In this document: positions 18,877-27,176 of the stretch, one piece after another | Numbering within the stretch: the first letter of the stretch is position 1 | How the letters are laid out: each line of letters begins with the position of its first letter | Origin: an uncultured Prevotella sp. | Lineage (GTDB): Bacteria; Bacteroidota; Bacteroidia; Bacteroidales; Bacteroidaceae | DNA: 64,000 nucleotides | Assembly: GCA_900770395.1 (NCBI GenBank) | Contig: CAAGKM010000006.1 | Location: forward strand, 124,001 to 188,000 | Direction: 5' to 3' | Notes under the pieces: generated by a model | What the model was told of the DNA's origin: nothing | Database searches by the model: none | Seen by the model: the letters and a program-made list of their open reading frames with translations, nothing else | Program-made: the position numbers and the translations under genes

Positions 18877-20007
18877 ATGAAAAAGATTAGCTTAACGCTG
18901 TGTCTGGTGCTTGTGGGGCTTATGGCTTCTGCACAGACAAATTTCCGTGAAATCTCGTTCGACGAGGGACTCAAAGCCGCAAAGGCTGAGAACAAGTTGC
19001 TGTTTGTTGACTGCTACACCCAATGGTGCGGTCCGTGTAAGATGATGGCAAACACAGTGTTCCCCGACTCAACTCTTGGAGCTTGGATGAACAGCAAGTT
19101 TGTGTGCATGAAGATAGATATGGAGAAGGGTGAGGGACCTGAGCTCATGAAACGCTACGATGTGAACGCCTTCCCTACATTTCTTGTGCTCAACCACGAG
19201 GGAAAGCTCCAGGGACGCACAGTGGGAGGCATGTCGGCAGATAAGTTCAGCCATGTCATCGACAGTGTGATAAATAACAACAAGTTGGCGGCAATGACTG
19301 CCGAGTATGATGGCGGCCGCCGCGATGCCGCTTTCCTGAAGGACTATATGGCTGAGCTGCAAAGCCAGTATATGACGGGTGCATACCGCAAGGTGTTGAA
19401 AACTGCTCTCGCAGGAAAGACCGCCGCTGATGTTGTTGCCGACAAGTTCTATATGGATGCTTTCTTCGATGCACATCCACAGAGCGATGACAAGATGTTC
19501 CGCGACATCTATAGCCTTTCGGTCAGCCAGCCCGATAAGTTCTCTGAAGCCATTATTAAAAAAATTGGAGGAGTATGGGCAGAAGGCGGATTCCGCTATA
19601 TTGAGTTTGACGGTCATGATGTGAAAGGTTTCGATGAGGCTGGATTCAACCGCTATGTCGACACTTTGCGGCAGATGAAGGTTGGCGATGTGAAGGATAT
19701 AGAAAATAGTGTTAAAACCTATGCGTACGCTGGCTTGAAGCAGTACGACAAACTTTTCCCAATGGTGATTGCCTCTGTCAATGACGCTAAAGTTGAGGAC
19801 TATAAAGTTGTTGGCTATGTGGGCACTCTGGCAAAGAATATCACCGACAAAAAGCAGCGCAAGACACTGCTGAAGGCCGTTGAGAAGCGTATGGCAGCCT
19901 TGAAGGCTGACCTTGCCGCCAATACTGACGAGAAGAGCCGCAAGAAGACACAGCAGGAGTGGTATCTGAAATCGTATGAGGAGGCTTTAATAAGTTTGAA
20001 AAAATAA
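18877..20007 (+). CDS. Secreted thioredoxin-fold protein (CGPC)
   Basis: 376 residues. Signal peptide 1-20 (ends ASAQ). The thioredoxin domain spans about 22-130, with active site WCGPC (50-54), DVNAFPTFLVL containing the cis-Pro, and EGKLQGRTVGG. The 240 residues after it are helical and have no family I recognise. The CGPC motif suggests a periplasmic disulfide reductase or exchange protein. It follows the SusC operon terminator by about 75 bp. Its promoter was not found, so read-through expression is possible. Confidence 0.85.
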   Translation: MKKISLTLCLVLVGLMASAQTNFREISFDEGLKAAKAENKLLFVDCYTQWCGPCKMMANTVFPDSTLGAWMNSKFVCMKIDMEKGEGPELMKRYDVNAFPTFLVLNHEGKLQGRTVGGMSADKFSHVIDSVINNNKLAAMTAEYDGGRRDAAFLKDYMAELQSQYMTGAYRKVLKTALAGKTAADVVADKFYMDAFFDAHPQSDDKMFRDIYSLSVSQPDKFSEAIIKKIGGVWAEGGFRYIEFDGHDVKGFDEAGFNRYVDTLRQMKVGDVKDIENSVKTYAYAGLKQYDKLFPMVIASVNDAKVEDYKVVGYVGTLAKNITDKKQRKTLLKAVEKRMAALKADLAANTDEKSRKKTQQEWYLKSYEEALISLKK

Positions 20008-20025
20008 TAAAAATGTATTCTTTAC

Positions 20026-20056
20026 TTTGTCGTTCAATCATTTATTAGTACTTTTG
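20026..20056 (+). promoter_or_regulatory. Promoter of the TlpA-like gene at 20088
   Basis: TTTG (20026-20029), 19-bp spacer, TACTTTTG (20049-20056), 31 bp before the start codon. Confidence 0.8.
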
Positions 20057-20087
20057 CACGACAAAATAATTACTAAAATACATAAGA

Positions 20088-21194
20088 ATGAAAAAGTTTT
20101 TAACATTGCTGGGGTTCCAGCTTATGGCTGCCGCCACAATCATGGCAGCAGACGTGAATTACAAGGTAACGGGCGAGCTTCCGGCATCGTTCAACGGGTG
20201 TAAGATTTTCATCAACCAGTATCAGGGCCGCAGCATAGTTGCTCTTGACTCTGCCGTGGTTGCTGAGGGTAAGTTTGCAATGAGCGGCAAGATGGCTGAA
20301 CCATCGGTATGCACATTGTCTGCAAAAGACACTGAGGGTAAGGGACATTATGCTCCTATCGTGATTGAGGACACTCCGGCAATGGTGTCGTTTGCCGACA
20401 ACAAACTTGTGGTGAAGGGCGGCCGCCGCAATCAGGCTCTCGACTTCTTTACCACCAAGGTACAGCCTCTTAATGATGTGCCTAATGCACAGGAGCTGGT
20501 GAAGGAGTACCGCGACTCCACAACCACACAGCCCCGTAAGGAGGAGATAGAGAAGATGTTTAACGACGCACAGGAGAAGTTTGCTGTTGAGGCAAAGAAG
20601 TTTGTGGCTGAGAATGCCGACAACATCGTGGGCGCATATATCTTTACAAATATCTACAACGGATATGAGAATGAGGAGGTTGATGCACTCATTGCTCAGG
20701 CTGGCGACGAGTTTAAAAACGACGGGACTGTGAAGCGCATCGTTGAGATTCTTGAGAAGAGCAAGCTGAGAAAGGTTGGCGCCAAGTTCACCGACTTCAC
20801 ACAGCCCGACAAGGACGGCAACATGCATAAATTGTCGGAGTATGTGTCAAAGAACAAGTATCTCCTTGTTGACTTCTGGGCTTCATGGTGCGGACCATGT
20901 CGTGCTGAGATGCCAAACGTAAAGGCTGCTTACGAGAAGTATCATGCCAAGGGCTTTGAGGTTCTTGGCGTGTCGCTCGACAATAAAAAAGACGCATGGC
21001 TTAAGGCTATAGAGACCCTTGGTCTGCCATGGCAGCATCTGTCTGACCTCAAGGGCTGGGAGTGCGAGGCTTCTGGCATGTACGGTGTGCAGGGCATTCC
21101 TTGCACCATGCTCATCGCTCAGGACGGCACTATCGTGGCTACCGACCTCCGCGGCGAGGAACTGGATAAGAAACTTGCAGAATTGCTGAAGTAA
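20088..21194 (+). CDS. TlpA-like thiol-disulfide reductase with DUF4369-type N-terminus
   Basis: 368 residues. Signal peptide 1-20. Residues about 22-130 form a DUF4369-type beta domain (YKVTGELPASFNGCKIFINQ ... DSAVVAEGKFAMSG). The helical middle is followed by a TlpA/ResA thioredoxin domain (about 230-368) with DFWASWCGPCRAEMP, GVSLDNKKDAW and GIPCTMLIAQDG. The active site is CGPC at about 268-271. Envelope thiol-disulfide oxidoreductase; the true partner is unknown. It has its own promoter and terminator. Confidence 0.92.
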   Translation: MKKFLTLLGFQLMAAATIMAADVNYKVTGELPASFNGCKIFINQYQGRSIVALDSAVVAEGKFAMSGKMAEPSVCTLSAKDTEGKGHYAPIVIEDTPAMVSFADNKLVVKGGRRNQALDFFTTKVQPLNDVPNAQELVKEYRDSTTTQPRKEEIEKMFNDAQEKFAVEAKKFVAENADNIVGAYIFTNIYNGYENEEVDALIAQAGDEFKNDGTVKRIVEILEKSKLRKVGAKFTDFTQPDKDGNMHKLSEYVSKNKYLLVDFWASWCGPCRAEMPNVKAAYEKYHAKGFEVLGVSLDNKKDAWLKAIETLGLPWQHLSDLKGWECEASGMYGVQGIPCTMLIAQDGTIVATDLRGEELDKKLAELLK

Positions 21195-21213
21195 ATTTTT
21201 TAGAAAAGATTAT

Positions 21214-21256
21214 AAGCAGGATGGGCATCCTTTGGGAAGTCTATCCTGCTTTTATT
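21214..21256 (+). terminator. Terminator after the TlpA-like gene
   Basis: AGCAGGAT (21215-21222) pairs with ATCCTGCT (21243-21250), followed by TTTATTTTTC. Confidence 0.85.
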
Positions 21257-21302
21257 TTTCATCGCTGCTAAATTGTTAAAAACACGTCCTAATCTTATTG
21301 TC

Positions 21303-21368
21303 ATAAGATTTAAATCTTCCGGCAATAAGATTTAAATCTTTCAGCCGTAGGATTTAAATCTTTCAGAC
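21303..21368. repeat. Three 22-bp tandem repeats, each with a 14-bp palindrome
   Basis: AAGATTTAAATCTT begins at 21305 and 21327, and a one-base variant (AGGATTTAAATCTT) begins at 21349: an exact 22-bp period. Spacers differ (CCGGCAAT, TCAGCCGT, TCAGACTT). It lies about 140 bp before the PorE-like gene. A -7-like TAATTTTG follows at 21460-21467, so it could be a regulatory array. Confidence 0.8.
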
Positions 21369-21508
21369 TTGACGTTCCAGCGCACTACGCAAGACGTTAA
21401 ATTCATTTAAACGAGTAAATTTGATGTCTTGATTAAACGCTATATTTCGGAAATTATTGTAATTTTGCAGTAATTTCCAGATTGATACAGGTTATTATAT
21501 ATAATATA

Positions 21509-23500
21509 ATGTGTAAAGAAAGATATATACAGCATACAATTATAGGACTTTTAGCCTTTCTGACGCTTGCGGGCTGCGGTCCCGACACGCACGTGAAGAA
21601 GGGCGACAAGTTTTTTGCCATCGGCGAGTATTTCGACGCGGCGGCGGAGTATAAGAAGGCTTATTCCGCCACTCCGGCAAAGGAGCGCACGGCGCGCGGA
21701 CAGCGGGCGATGAAGCTGGCGGAGTGCTACCGCCGCATGAACTACACCAACCAGGCGATAGCCGCCTACACCAACGCCATGAGATATAAGCAGGACGACA
21801 GCCTGACGGCGCTGCGCTTAGGCCAGCAGCTGATGAAGAACGGACGCTATAAGGAAGCCGAAAAACAGTTTCTCGCGGCGAGGGACTCGCTGGGCGATAC
21901 GCCGCTGGTGAAGGCAGGACTGCGCTCGGCGCGCAATGCCGCCCGGTGGAAGGAGGAGGGCTCGCTCTACACCGTGAAGCGTGAGGCGCTGTTCAACTCG
22001 CGCCGCGCCGACTACAGTCCCGTGCTGGCGGGTGACGACTACGGACAGCTGTTTTTCACGAGCACCCGCAACCAGTCGCGCGGCGATGAGCTGAGCGGCA
22101 TCACGGGAACCAAGAACGGCGACATTTTCATGGCGGTAAAGGACGAGAAGGGCAAATGGCAGCGTCCGAACGCCATCGACACCGAGCTGAACAGCGACGA
22201 CGACGAGGGGGCATGCTGCATAACGCCCGACGGACTCACCATGTATCTCACGCAATGCAAGACCGACCCCAGCTATCCACGATATGCGCAGATAAGCACC
22301 TCGCGGCGCAGCGACGCGGCGTGGGGAAAGAGCACGCCATTAGAGGTGACGCGCGACACGCTGTCGAGCTTCGCCCATCCGGCAGTGTCGCCCGACGGCC
22401 GCTGGCTCTACTTCACGAGCGACATGCCCGGAGGCATGGGTGGGCTCGACATCTGGAGGATAATGATAACGCAGAACGGACTGGTGGGACTGGAGAATCT
22501 CGGAGCACCGGTGAACACCGCGGGCGACGAGGAGTTCCCGACGTTCCGTCCCAACGGCGACCTCTACTTTTCAAGCAACGGACACCCCGGGCTGGGCGGA
22601 CTTGACATCTTCATAGCCAAGCCAAACGAGAGAGGCGACGGGTGGGAGATAGAGCATCCCGGCTATCCGCTCAACTCGCAGGGCGATGACTTCGGCATGA
22701 CCTTCGAGGGGCTTCACAACCGCGGCTTTTTCTCAAGCAACCGTGGCGACGGAAAGGGCTGGGACCACATCTACAGCTTTGAGAAAGAGGAGATAATGCA
22801 GACGGTGAAGGGATGGGTGTATGAGCGCGACGGCTACGAGCTGCCATCGGCGCAGGTTTACATGGTGGGAAGCGACGGCACAAACAAGCGCTACAGCGTG
22901 AAGGGCGACGGCTCGTTCACAGCCGAGCTTACGCCGGGCGTTGACTATCTGTTTCTCGGCACCTGCAAGGGCTACCTCAACCACAAGGAGGAGCTGAAGG
23001 TGGTGAAAACTGCGGAGACTGTGGAGCACGTGCTGCAGTTCCCCCTGGCGTCAATCACAATGCCCGTGCTCATCGACAACATCTTCTACGATTTCGACAA
23101 AGCCACGCTCCGACAGGAGTCTACCGTGGCGCTCGACAGTCTGATACAGCTGCTCAACGACAATCCCAACGTCACCATAGAGCTGAGCGCACACACCGAC
23201 TACCGCGGCTCGGAGCAGTACAACAAGGCGCTGAGCCAGCGGCGCGCCGAGGCGGTGGTGAGTTATCTTATAGAGCATGGAGTGGCAAAAGACCGTCTGT
23301 CGCCTGTGGGCTACGGCGAGGAGCGTGTGAAAAAGATAAGGAAACGCCTCACTGAGCGCTACCCCTTCCTGAAAGAGAACGATGAGCTGACCGAGGACTT
23401 CATCAACAAACTGCCTGCCGACCAGCAGGAGATTTGCAACCAGCTCAACCGCCGCACGGAGTTCCGCGTGCTGCGCACCACCTACGGGATGAAATATTAG
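21509..23500 (+). CDS. porE: PorE-like type IX secretion lipoprotein (TPR, beta-propeller, OmpA domain)
   Basis: About 663 residues from ATG 21509, which gives a lipoprotein signal ending in TLAGC; the upstream in-frame TTG at 21482 is less likely. Order: TPR region (about 25-130), PD40-type beta-propeller (about 160-410, blades with SPDGRWLYFTSDMPGGMGG and GDLYFSSNGHPGLGG), a carboxypeptidase-regulatory-like sandwich (about 440-530) and an OmpA-like peptidoglycan-binding domain (about 540-663, DNIFYDFDKATL, TDYRGSEQYNKALSQRRAE). This architecture and size match PorE, which anchors the T9SS to the cell wall. The gene is visibly richer in G+C than its neighbours. Confidence 0.85.
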   Translation: MCKERYIQHTIIGLLAFLTLAGCGPDTHVKKGDKFFAIGEYFDAAAEYKKAYSATPAKERTARGQRAMKLAECYRRMNYTNQAIAAYTNAMRYKQDDSLTALRLGQQLMKNGRYKEAEKQFLAARDSLGDTPLVKAGLRSARNAARWKEEGSLYTVKREALFNSRRADYSPVLAGDDYGQLFFTSTRNQSRGDELSGITGTKNGDIFMAVKDEKGKWQRPNAIDTELNSDDDEGACCITPDGLTMYLTQCKTDPSYPRYAQISTSRRSDAAWGKSTPLEVTRDTLSSFAHPAVSPDGRWLYFTSDMPGGMGGLDIWRIMITQNGLVGLENLGAPVNTAGDEEFPTFRPNGDLYFSSNGHPGLGGLDIFIAKPNERGDGWEIEHPGYPLNSQGDDFGMTFEGLHNRGFFSSNRGDGKGWDHIYSFEKEEIMQTVKGWVYERDGYELPSAQVYMVGSDGTNKRYSVKGDGSFTAELTPGVDYLFLGTCKGYLNHKEELKVVKTAETVEHVLQFPLASITMPVLIDNIFYDFDKATLRQESTVALDSLIQLLNDNPNVTIELSAHTDYRGSEQYNKALSQRRAEAVVSYLIEHGVAKDRLSPVGYGEERVKKIRKRLTERYPFLKENDELTEDFINKLPADQQEICNQLNRRTEFRVLRTTYGMKY

Positions 23501-23598
23501 TGTGGAGTTTTGAGTGAGGAGTGTGGAGTTTTGAGTGAGGAGTGTTGAATGTTTAGTGTTCAGAGTTCAGTGTTTAATTTAGTGTTCAGTTAGGATTT
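23500..23598. repeat. 21-bp tandem duplication and GTGTT-rich spacer
   Basis: GTGTGGAGTTTTGAGTGAGG occurs at 23500 and again 21 bp later, then decays into GTGTTGAATG/GTGTTCAGAG-type repeats up to the next start codon. No promoter motif is seen. Confidence 0.75.
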
Positions 23599-25191
23599 AT
23601 GAAGCAACTTCCCATACAATTTATAGAATATACCCGCCGGATAATGGGCGAGGAGCGTTGGCAAAAGTTTATGGAGGGCATGGAGCAGCTGTGCCCCAAC
23701 AGCGTGAGAATAAATAAAGGTAAGATAATTCATAATTCACAATTCATAATTCATAATTGTTGCTGCGCCGATGGTGACTCTGCGGATAATTCTGCAAATT
23801 GTTGCTGCGCCGATGTTTCTCCCGCAAATAATTCTGCAAATTGTTGCTGCGCCGGTGCTTCTCCCGCAAATAATTCTGCAAATTGTTGCTGCGCCGGTGT
23901 TTCTCCCGCAAATAATTATGAATTATGCATTATGCATTATGAATTATCCCAGGTGGGCTGGTGCCTCAACGGCTATTATCTTTCCGAGCGCCCCGAATAC
24001 ACTCTCGACCCGCTTCTCCATGCCGGCTGCTACTACGTGCAGGAGGCATCGTCGATGTTTCTCGACCGTGTGCTGCGCCAGTATGTCAGCTCTCCCGTGA
24101 GGATGCTTGACATGTGCGCCGCGCCGGGCGGCAAGACCACCACCGCCATGGGGGCGCTGCCCGGGGGAAGCGTGGTGGTGAGCAACGAGCCCGTGCGCCT
24201 GCGCGCCAACATCCTGGCGGAGAATGTCCAGAAGTGGGGATGCCCGATGAACATCGTCACTAACAACTACCCGCGCGATTATGCCCGGTCGGGGCTACAG
24301 TTTGACGTGGTTCTCTGCGACGTGCCCTGCTCGGGCGAGGGAATGTTCCGCAAGGACGAAGGGGCAATCAGTGAGTGGAGCGTGGCAAACGTGGAGAAAT
24401 GCTGGCAGCTCCAGCGTGAGATTGTAGCCGACGCATGGACGTGCCTGCGCCCTGGCGGTATATTAATATATAGTACCTGTACATATAATATAAAGGAGGA
24501 TGAGGAGAACGTGCGATGGATATGTGAGAATTTTGGAGCGGAGATGCTGCCTGTGAAAATCGGGGAGGATTGGAACATCACCGGCTCGCTGCTCGCCGGA
24601 TTCGACGCTCCCGTCTACCGTTTCATTCCCGGAATCAGCCGTGGCGAGGGGCTCTTCATGGCTGTGCTCCGCAAGAGCGGCGATGCTGAGGAAGGCAGCC
24701 GCCGCATGAAGCCTGCAAGACCAAATACCGATAAGTCAAGACAGAAGACCGATAAATCAAAACTGAAAGTCGAGAAGTTCCCCCATCAATGGCTGCGCTC
24801 GCAGTCGGATTTCTGTGTCTACCGTCAGGGCGACCGCTTTGTGGCAATCCACAAAGAGATGAGCGACCTCTACGCCGTGGCGTGTCAGTCGCTCAATATC
24901 GTTCATGCCGGGGTGACGCTCGGCGAACTGAAGGGCAGGGACATCATCCCGCAGCAGTCGCTCGCCCTGTCGACACAGCTCTGCGCCGATGCCTTCCCCA
25001 TGGCGGAACTCTCATACCCCGACGCCATCACCTATCTGCGCCGCGAGGCTGTCGTGCTTCCGCCCTCCGTCCCCCGCGGCTTTGTGGTTGTAACTTTCAA
25101 CGGTCATCCCCTCGGTTTTGTGAAGAACCTCGGCAACCGCGCCAACAACCTCTATCCGCAGGAGTGGCGGATAAGAAAGAATATAAATTAA
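23599..25191 (+). CDS. RsmF/NOL1-type rRNA m5C methyltransferase with an inserted repeat
   Basis: 530-residue SAM-dependent rRNA cytosine-C5 methyltransferase. After an N-terminal segment (1-42, RIMGEERWQKF) comes a foreign-looking stretch of about 75 residues, then the normal sequence resumes at VGWCLNGYYLSERPEYTLDP. Catalytic core: SAM site MLDMCAAPGGKTT, motif IV DVPCSGEGMFRKDEG and the catalytic-Cys motif YSTCTYN. A C-terminal RNA-binding domain ends with GFVKNLGNRANNLYPQEWRI. The insertion contains four 14-residue repeats of the type NCCCADVSPANNSA, and the frame stays open through it. The core looks functional; whether the insert is tolerated is untested. Confidence 0.88.
   Translation: MKQLPIQFIEYTRRIMGEERWQKFMEGMEQLCPNSVRINKGKIIHNSQFIIHNCCCADGDSADNSANCCCADVSPANNSANCCCAGASPANNSANCCCAGVSPANNYELCIMHYELSQVGWCLNGYYLSERPEYTLDPLLHAGCYYVQEASSMFLDRVLRQYVSSPVRMLDMCAAPGGKTTTAMGALPGGSVVVSNEPVRLRANILAENVQKWGCPMNIVTNNYPRDYARSGLQFDVVLCDVPCSGEGMFRKDEGAISEWSVANVEKCWQLQREIVADAWTCLRPGGILIYSTCTYNIKEDEENVRWICENFGAEMLPVKIGEDWNITGSLLAGFDAPVYRFIPGISRGEGLFMAVLRKSGDAEEGSRRMKPARPNTDKSRQKTDKSKLKVEKFPHQWLRSQSDFCVYRQGDRFVAIHKEMSDLYAVACQSLNIVHAGVTLGELKGRDIIPQQSLALSTQLCADAFPMAELSYPDAITYLRREAVVLPPSVPRGFVVVTFNGHPLGFVKNLGNRANNLYPQEWRIRKNIN
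23724..23947. repeat. 224-bp repetitive insertion inside the methyltransferase gene
   Basis: Left flank (about 23724-23758) is a string of ATAATTCATAATTC-type units. The right flank (about 23911-23947) is AATTATGAATTATGCATTATG-like, roughly its reverse complement. Between them are four 42-bp units at 23755-23796, 23797-23838, 23839-23880 and 23881-23922. Total length keeps the frame. The ATTCATAATT words look like intergenic filler repeats, so this appears to be such an element landed in a gene. Confidence 0.85.
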
Positions 25192-25230
25192 TTTGCTTAC
25201 GCAATTTTTATAAATAAAAAACTAAACATA

Positions 25231-27150
25231 ATGAAAAGAATCACAGTTAAACAGGCGTGTATGCGTATTGCCGTGGCATGCCTCACCGCTCTGCTTACAA
25301 TGCAGGTTTTCAGTGCGACGAAGAGTAAAACGGTGGAATATCCGTTAACGGAAATGGCTAACACCACAACTCTTGATATTGCAAAGGTGGAACTGACAAA
25401 AAACGCCACTATCCTGCACCTTGATGCAAGGTTTACTCCCAAATACTGGATAAGGATTGACGCCGGCTCATATCTGAAGGCTGACGGCAAGAAGTATATG
25501 CTTACCGGTGCGGAGGGCATACAGCCCGATTCGCTTTTCTGGATGCCAGAGTCGGGAGAGGCAAGCTTTATATTGCGCTTTGAACCGATGCCGATGAATA
25601 CGCAGGCTTTTGACTTCATAGAATCGGACTGCGAGGATTGCTTCAAGCTATACGGCGTCGACCTTACGGGAAAGAAGGCATACGACAAGCCCGGTAATCT
25701 GCCGGAGAGCGTGGTTAGTGTAGCCGTGCCCGACGCTGTGCCCGCCCCTGTTTTTGAATGTGGCAAAACCACCGTCCGCCTTCATCTGCTGAATTATCGT
25801 CCGGAATATAATATCAGCAGCGTGAACATGTACGTTAATACATTCCTGGGCAAACAGGAAGAGCATGAGGTGAAGATTGACCCGAAGAGCGGCGAGGGTG
25901 AGTTGAGCCTTCAGCAGTATGGCACGGCATTGGCATTTGTTGTAATGGCCCGGTCGTCTTTGGGAAGTGTATGGCTTGCTCCAGGTGAGAGCATCGACCT
26001 ATATGCTGATTTGCGTGCGATACGTTACACTTTTAACAGATATACGCGAGACAGGGCAGATGGATTTAAGTATGTACCGTTCCAGCCGATGTACACTAAC
26101 GGAACGTATGCTGGGCTGAACCATTATATAAATAAAGTCGATGACAGACCTTATTATGGATTCGACCTGTATACCGGTGAATTTGCTGATTACCGGATGA
26201 CCTCGGCAGAGTATGCAGACCATGTGATAAACACCTACAAGTCGTTGACCGATAGCGTGAACAGCAACAGCCGTTCACAGTTGGATAAGGAGTATCAGAC
26301 ACTCAGGCTGCGACAGTCGGCGTGCGTTGCAATGGCTAAAGACTTCCGTGAGCACAACTACAGGAGTGTTCACCGTTTATGGAGAGGAGAAATCCCTGCA
26401 GACAGCATTGCGCCTCTGAAGCCTGAGGACGCGCAGAGAATATGCGGTTTGTTCGATGTCAACGACACCAAACTGCTGATGGGCAGTGGAATGCTTGATT
26501 TCGTGAATGCTGTGTTTTCTCCCAATGTGGATTGGATGAATATTGGTGGTCAGCGCAAGGGGTTCTTGAAGGATATGCACTATGTGAGGGACTTCCATGA
26601 TAAGGCGTTGAATGCAAAGTTGAGTGAGAGCGATTTCGCCGGACTTAAAGCCATGGACACACCGTTCTTCTATAATGCTTTCAGCCGGATACAGGCAGAG
26701 GCAAAAAATGTCCTGGCATCAATGGAAGGCAAGGTGGAGACAACTCCCGATGTTCCTGTTGAGCAGCTGTTTGATGCTATCATAGCTCCGCACAAGGGCA
26801 AGGTGATACTTGTAGACTTCTGGAATACATGGTGTGCCCCGTGCCGTGAGTCAATAAAGCACAGCGAGCCGCTTAAGCAGGGCGAGCTGAAGAATGACAA
26901 TCTCGTATGGATATACATTGCCAACGAGAGCTCGCCAATCTCCACCTATCTGAGGATGGTTCCCGATATTCAAGGTCTGCATTACCGCCTGAATAATGAG
27001 CAATGGCGCTATCTCACCGACAAGCAGTTTGACATTGACGGTATTCCGTCATACGTCGTGGTGGACAAGTCGGGACGTTACAGTCTTCGTAATGACCTGC
27101 GCGATCACAACCTGCTGAAACAGACGTTACAAAATGCGCTGGCGGAATAA
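25231..27150 (+). CDS. Large secreted TlpA-like thioredoxin-domain protein
   Basis: 639 residues. Signal peptide about 1-29. The N-terminal half (about 30-300) is beta-rich without a recognised family; about 330-490 is helical. The thioredoxin domain (about 500-639) has DFWNTWCAPCRESI with active site CAPC (535-538) and DIDGIPSYVVVDKSG carrying the cis-Pro. Likely periplasmic thiol-disulfide reductase. It starts 39 bp after the methyltransferase and its stop is 26 bp before the preferred GH5 start, suggesting cotranscription with the cellulase. The pairing with a glycoside hydrolase is unexplained. Confidence 0.83.
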   Translation: MKRITVKQACMRIAVACLTALLTMQVFSATKSKTVEYPLTEMANTTTLDIAKVELTKNATILHLDARFTPKYWIRIDAGSYLKADGKKYMLTGAEGIQPDSLFWMPESGEASFILRFEPMPMNTQAFDFIESDCEDCFKLYGVDLTGKKAYDKPGNLPESVVSVAVPDAVPAPVFECGKTTVRLHLLNYRPEYNISSVNMYVNTFLGKQEEHEVKIDPKSGEGELSLQQYGTALAFVVMARSSLGSVWLAPGESIDLYADLRAIRYTFNRYTRDRADGFKYVPFQPMYTNGTYAGLNHYINKVDDRPYYGFDLYTGEFADYRMTSAEYADHVINTYKSLTDSVNSNSRSQLDKEYQTLRLRQSACVAMAKDFREHNYRSVHRLWRGEIPADSIAPLKPEDAQRICGLFDVNDTKLLMGSGMLDFVNAVFSPNVDWMNIGGQRKGFLKDMHYVRDFHDKALNAKLSESDFAGLKAMDTPFFYNAFSRIQAEAKNVLASMEGKVETTPDVPVEQLFDAIIAPHKGKVILVDFWNTWCAPCRESIKHSEPLKQGELKNDNLVWIYIANESSPISTYLRMVPDIQGLHYRLNNEQWRYLTDKQFDIDGIPSYVVVDKSGRYSLRNDLRDHNLLKQTLQNALAE

Positions 27151-27176
27151 TAATGATAATAAATAGAATGAATAAT

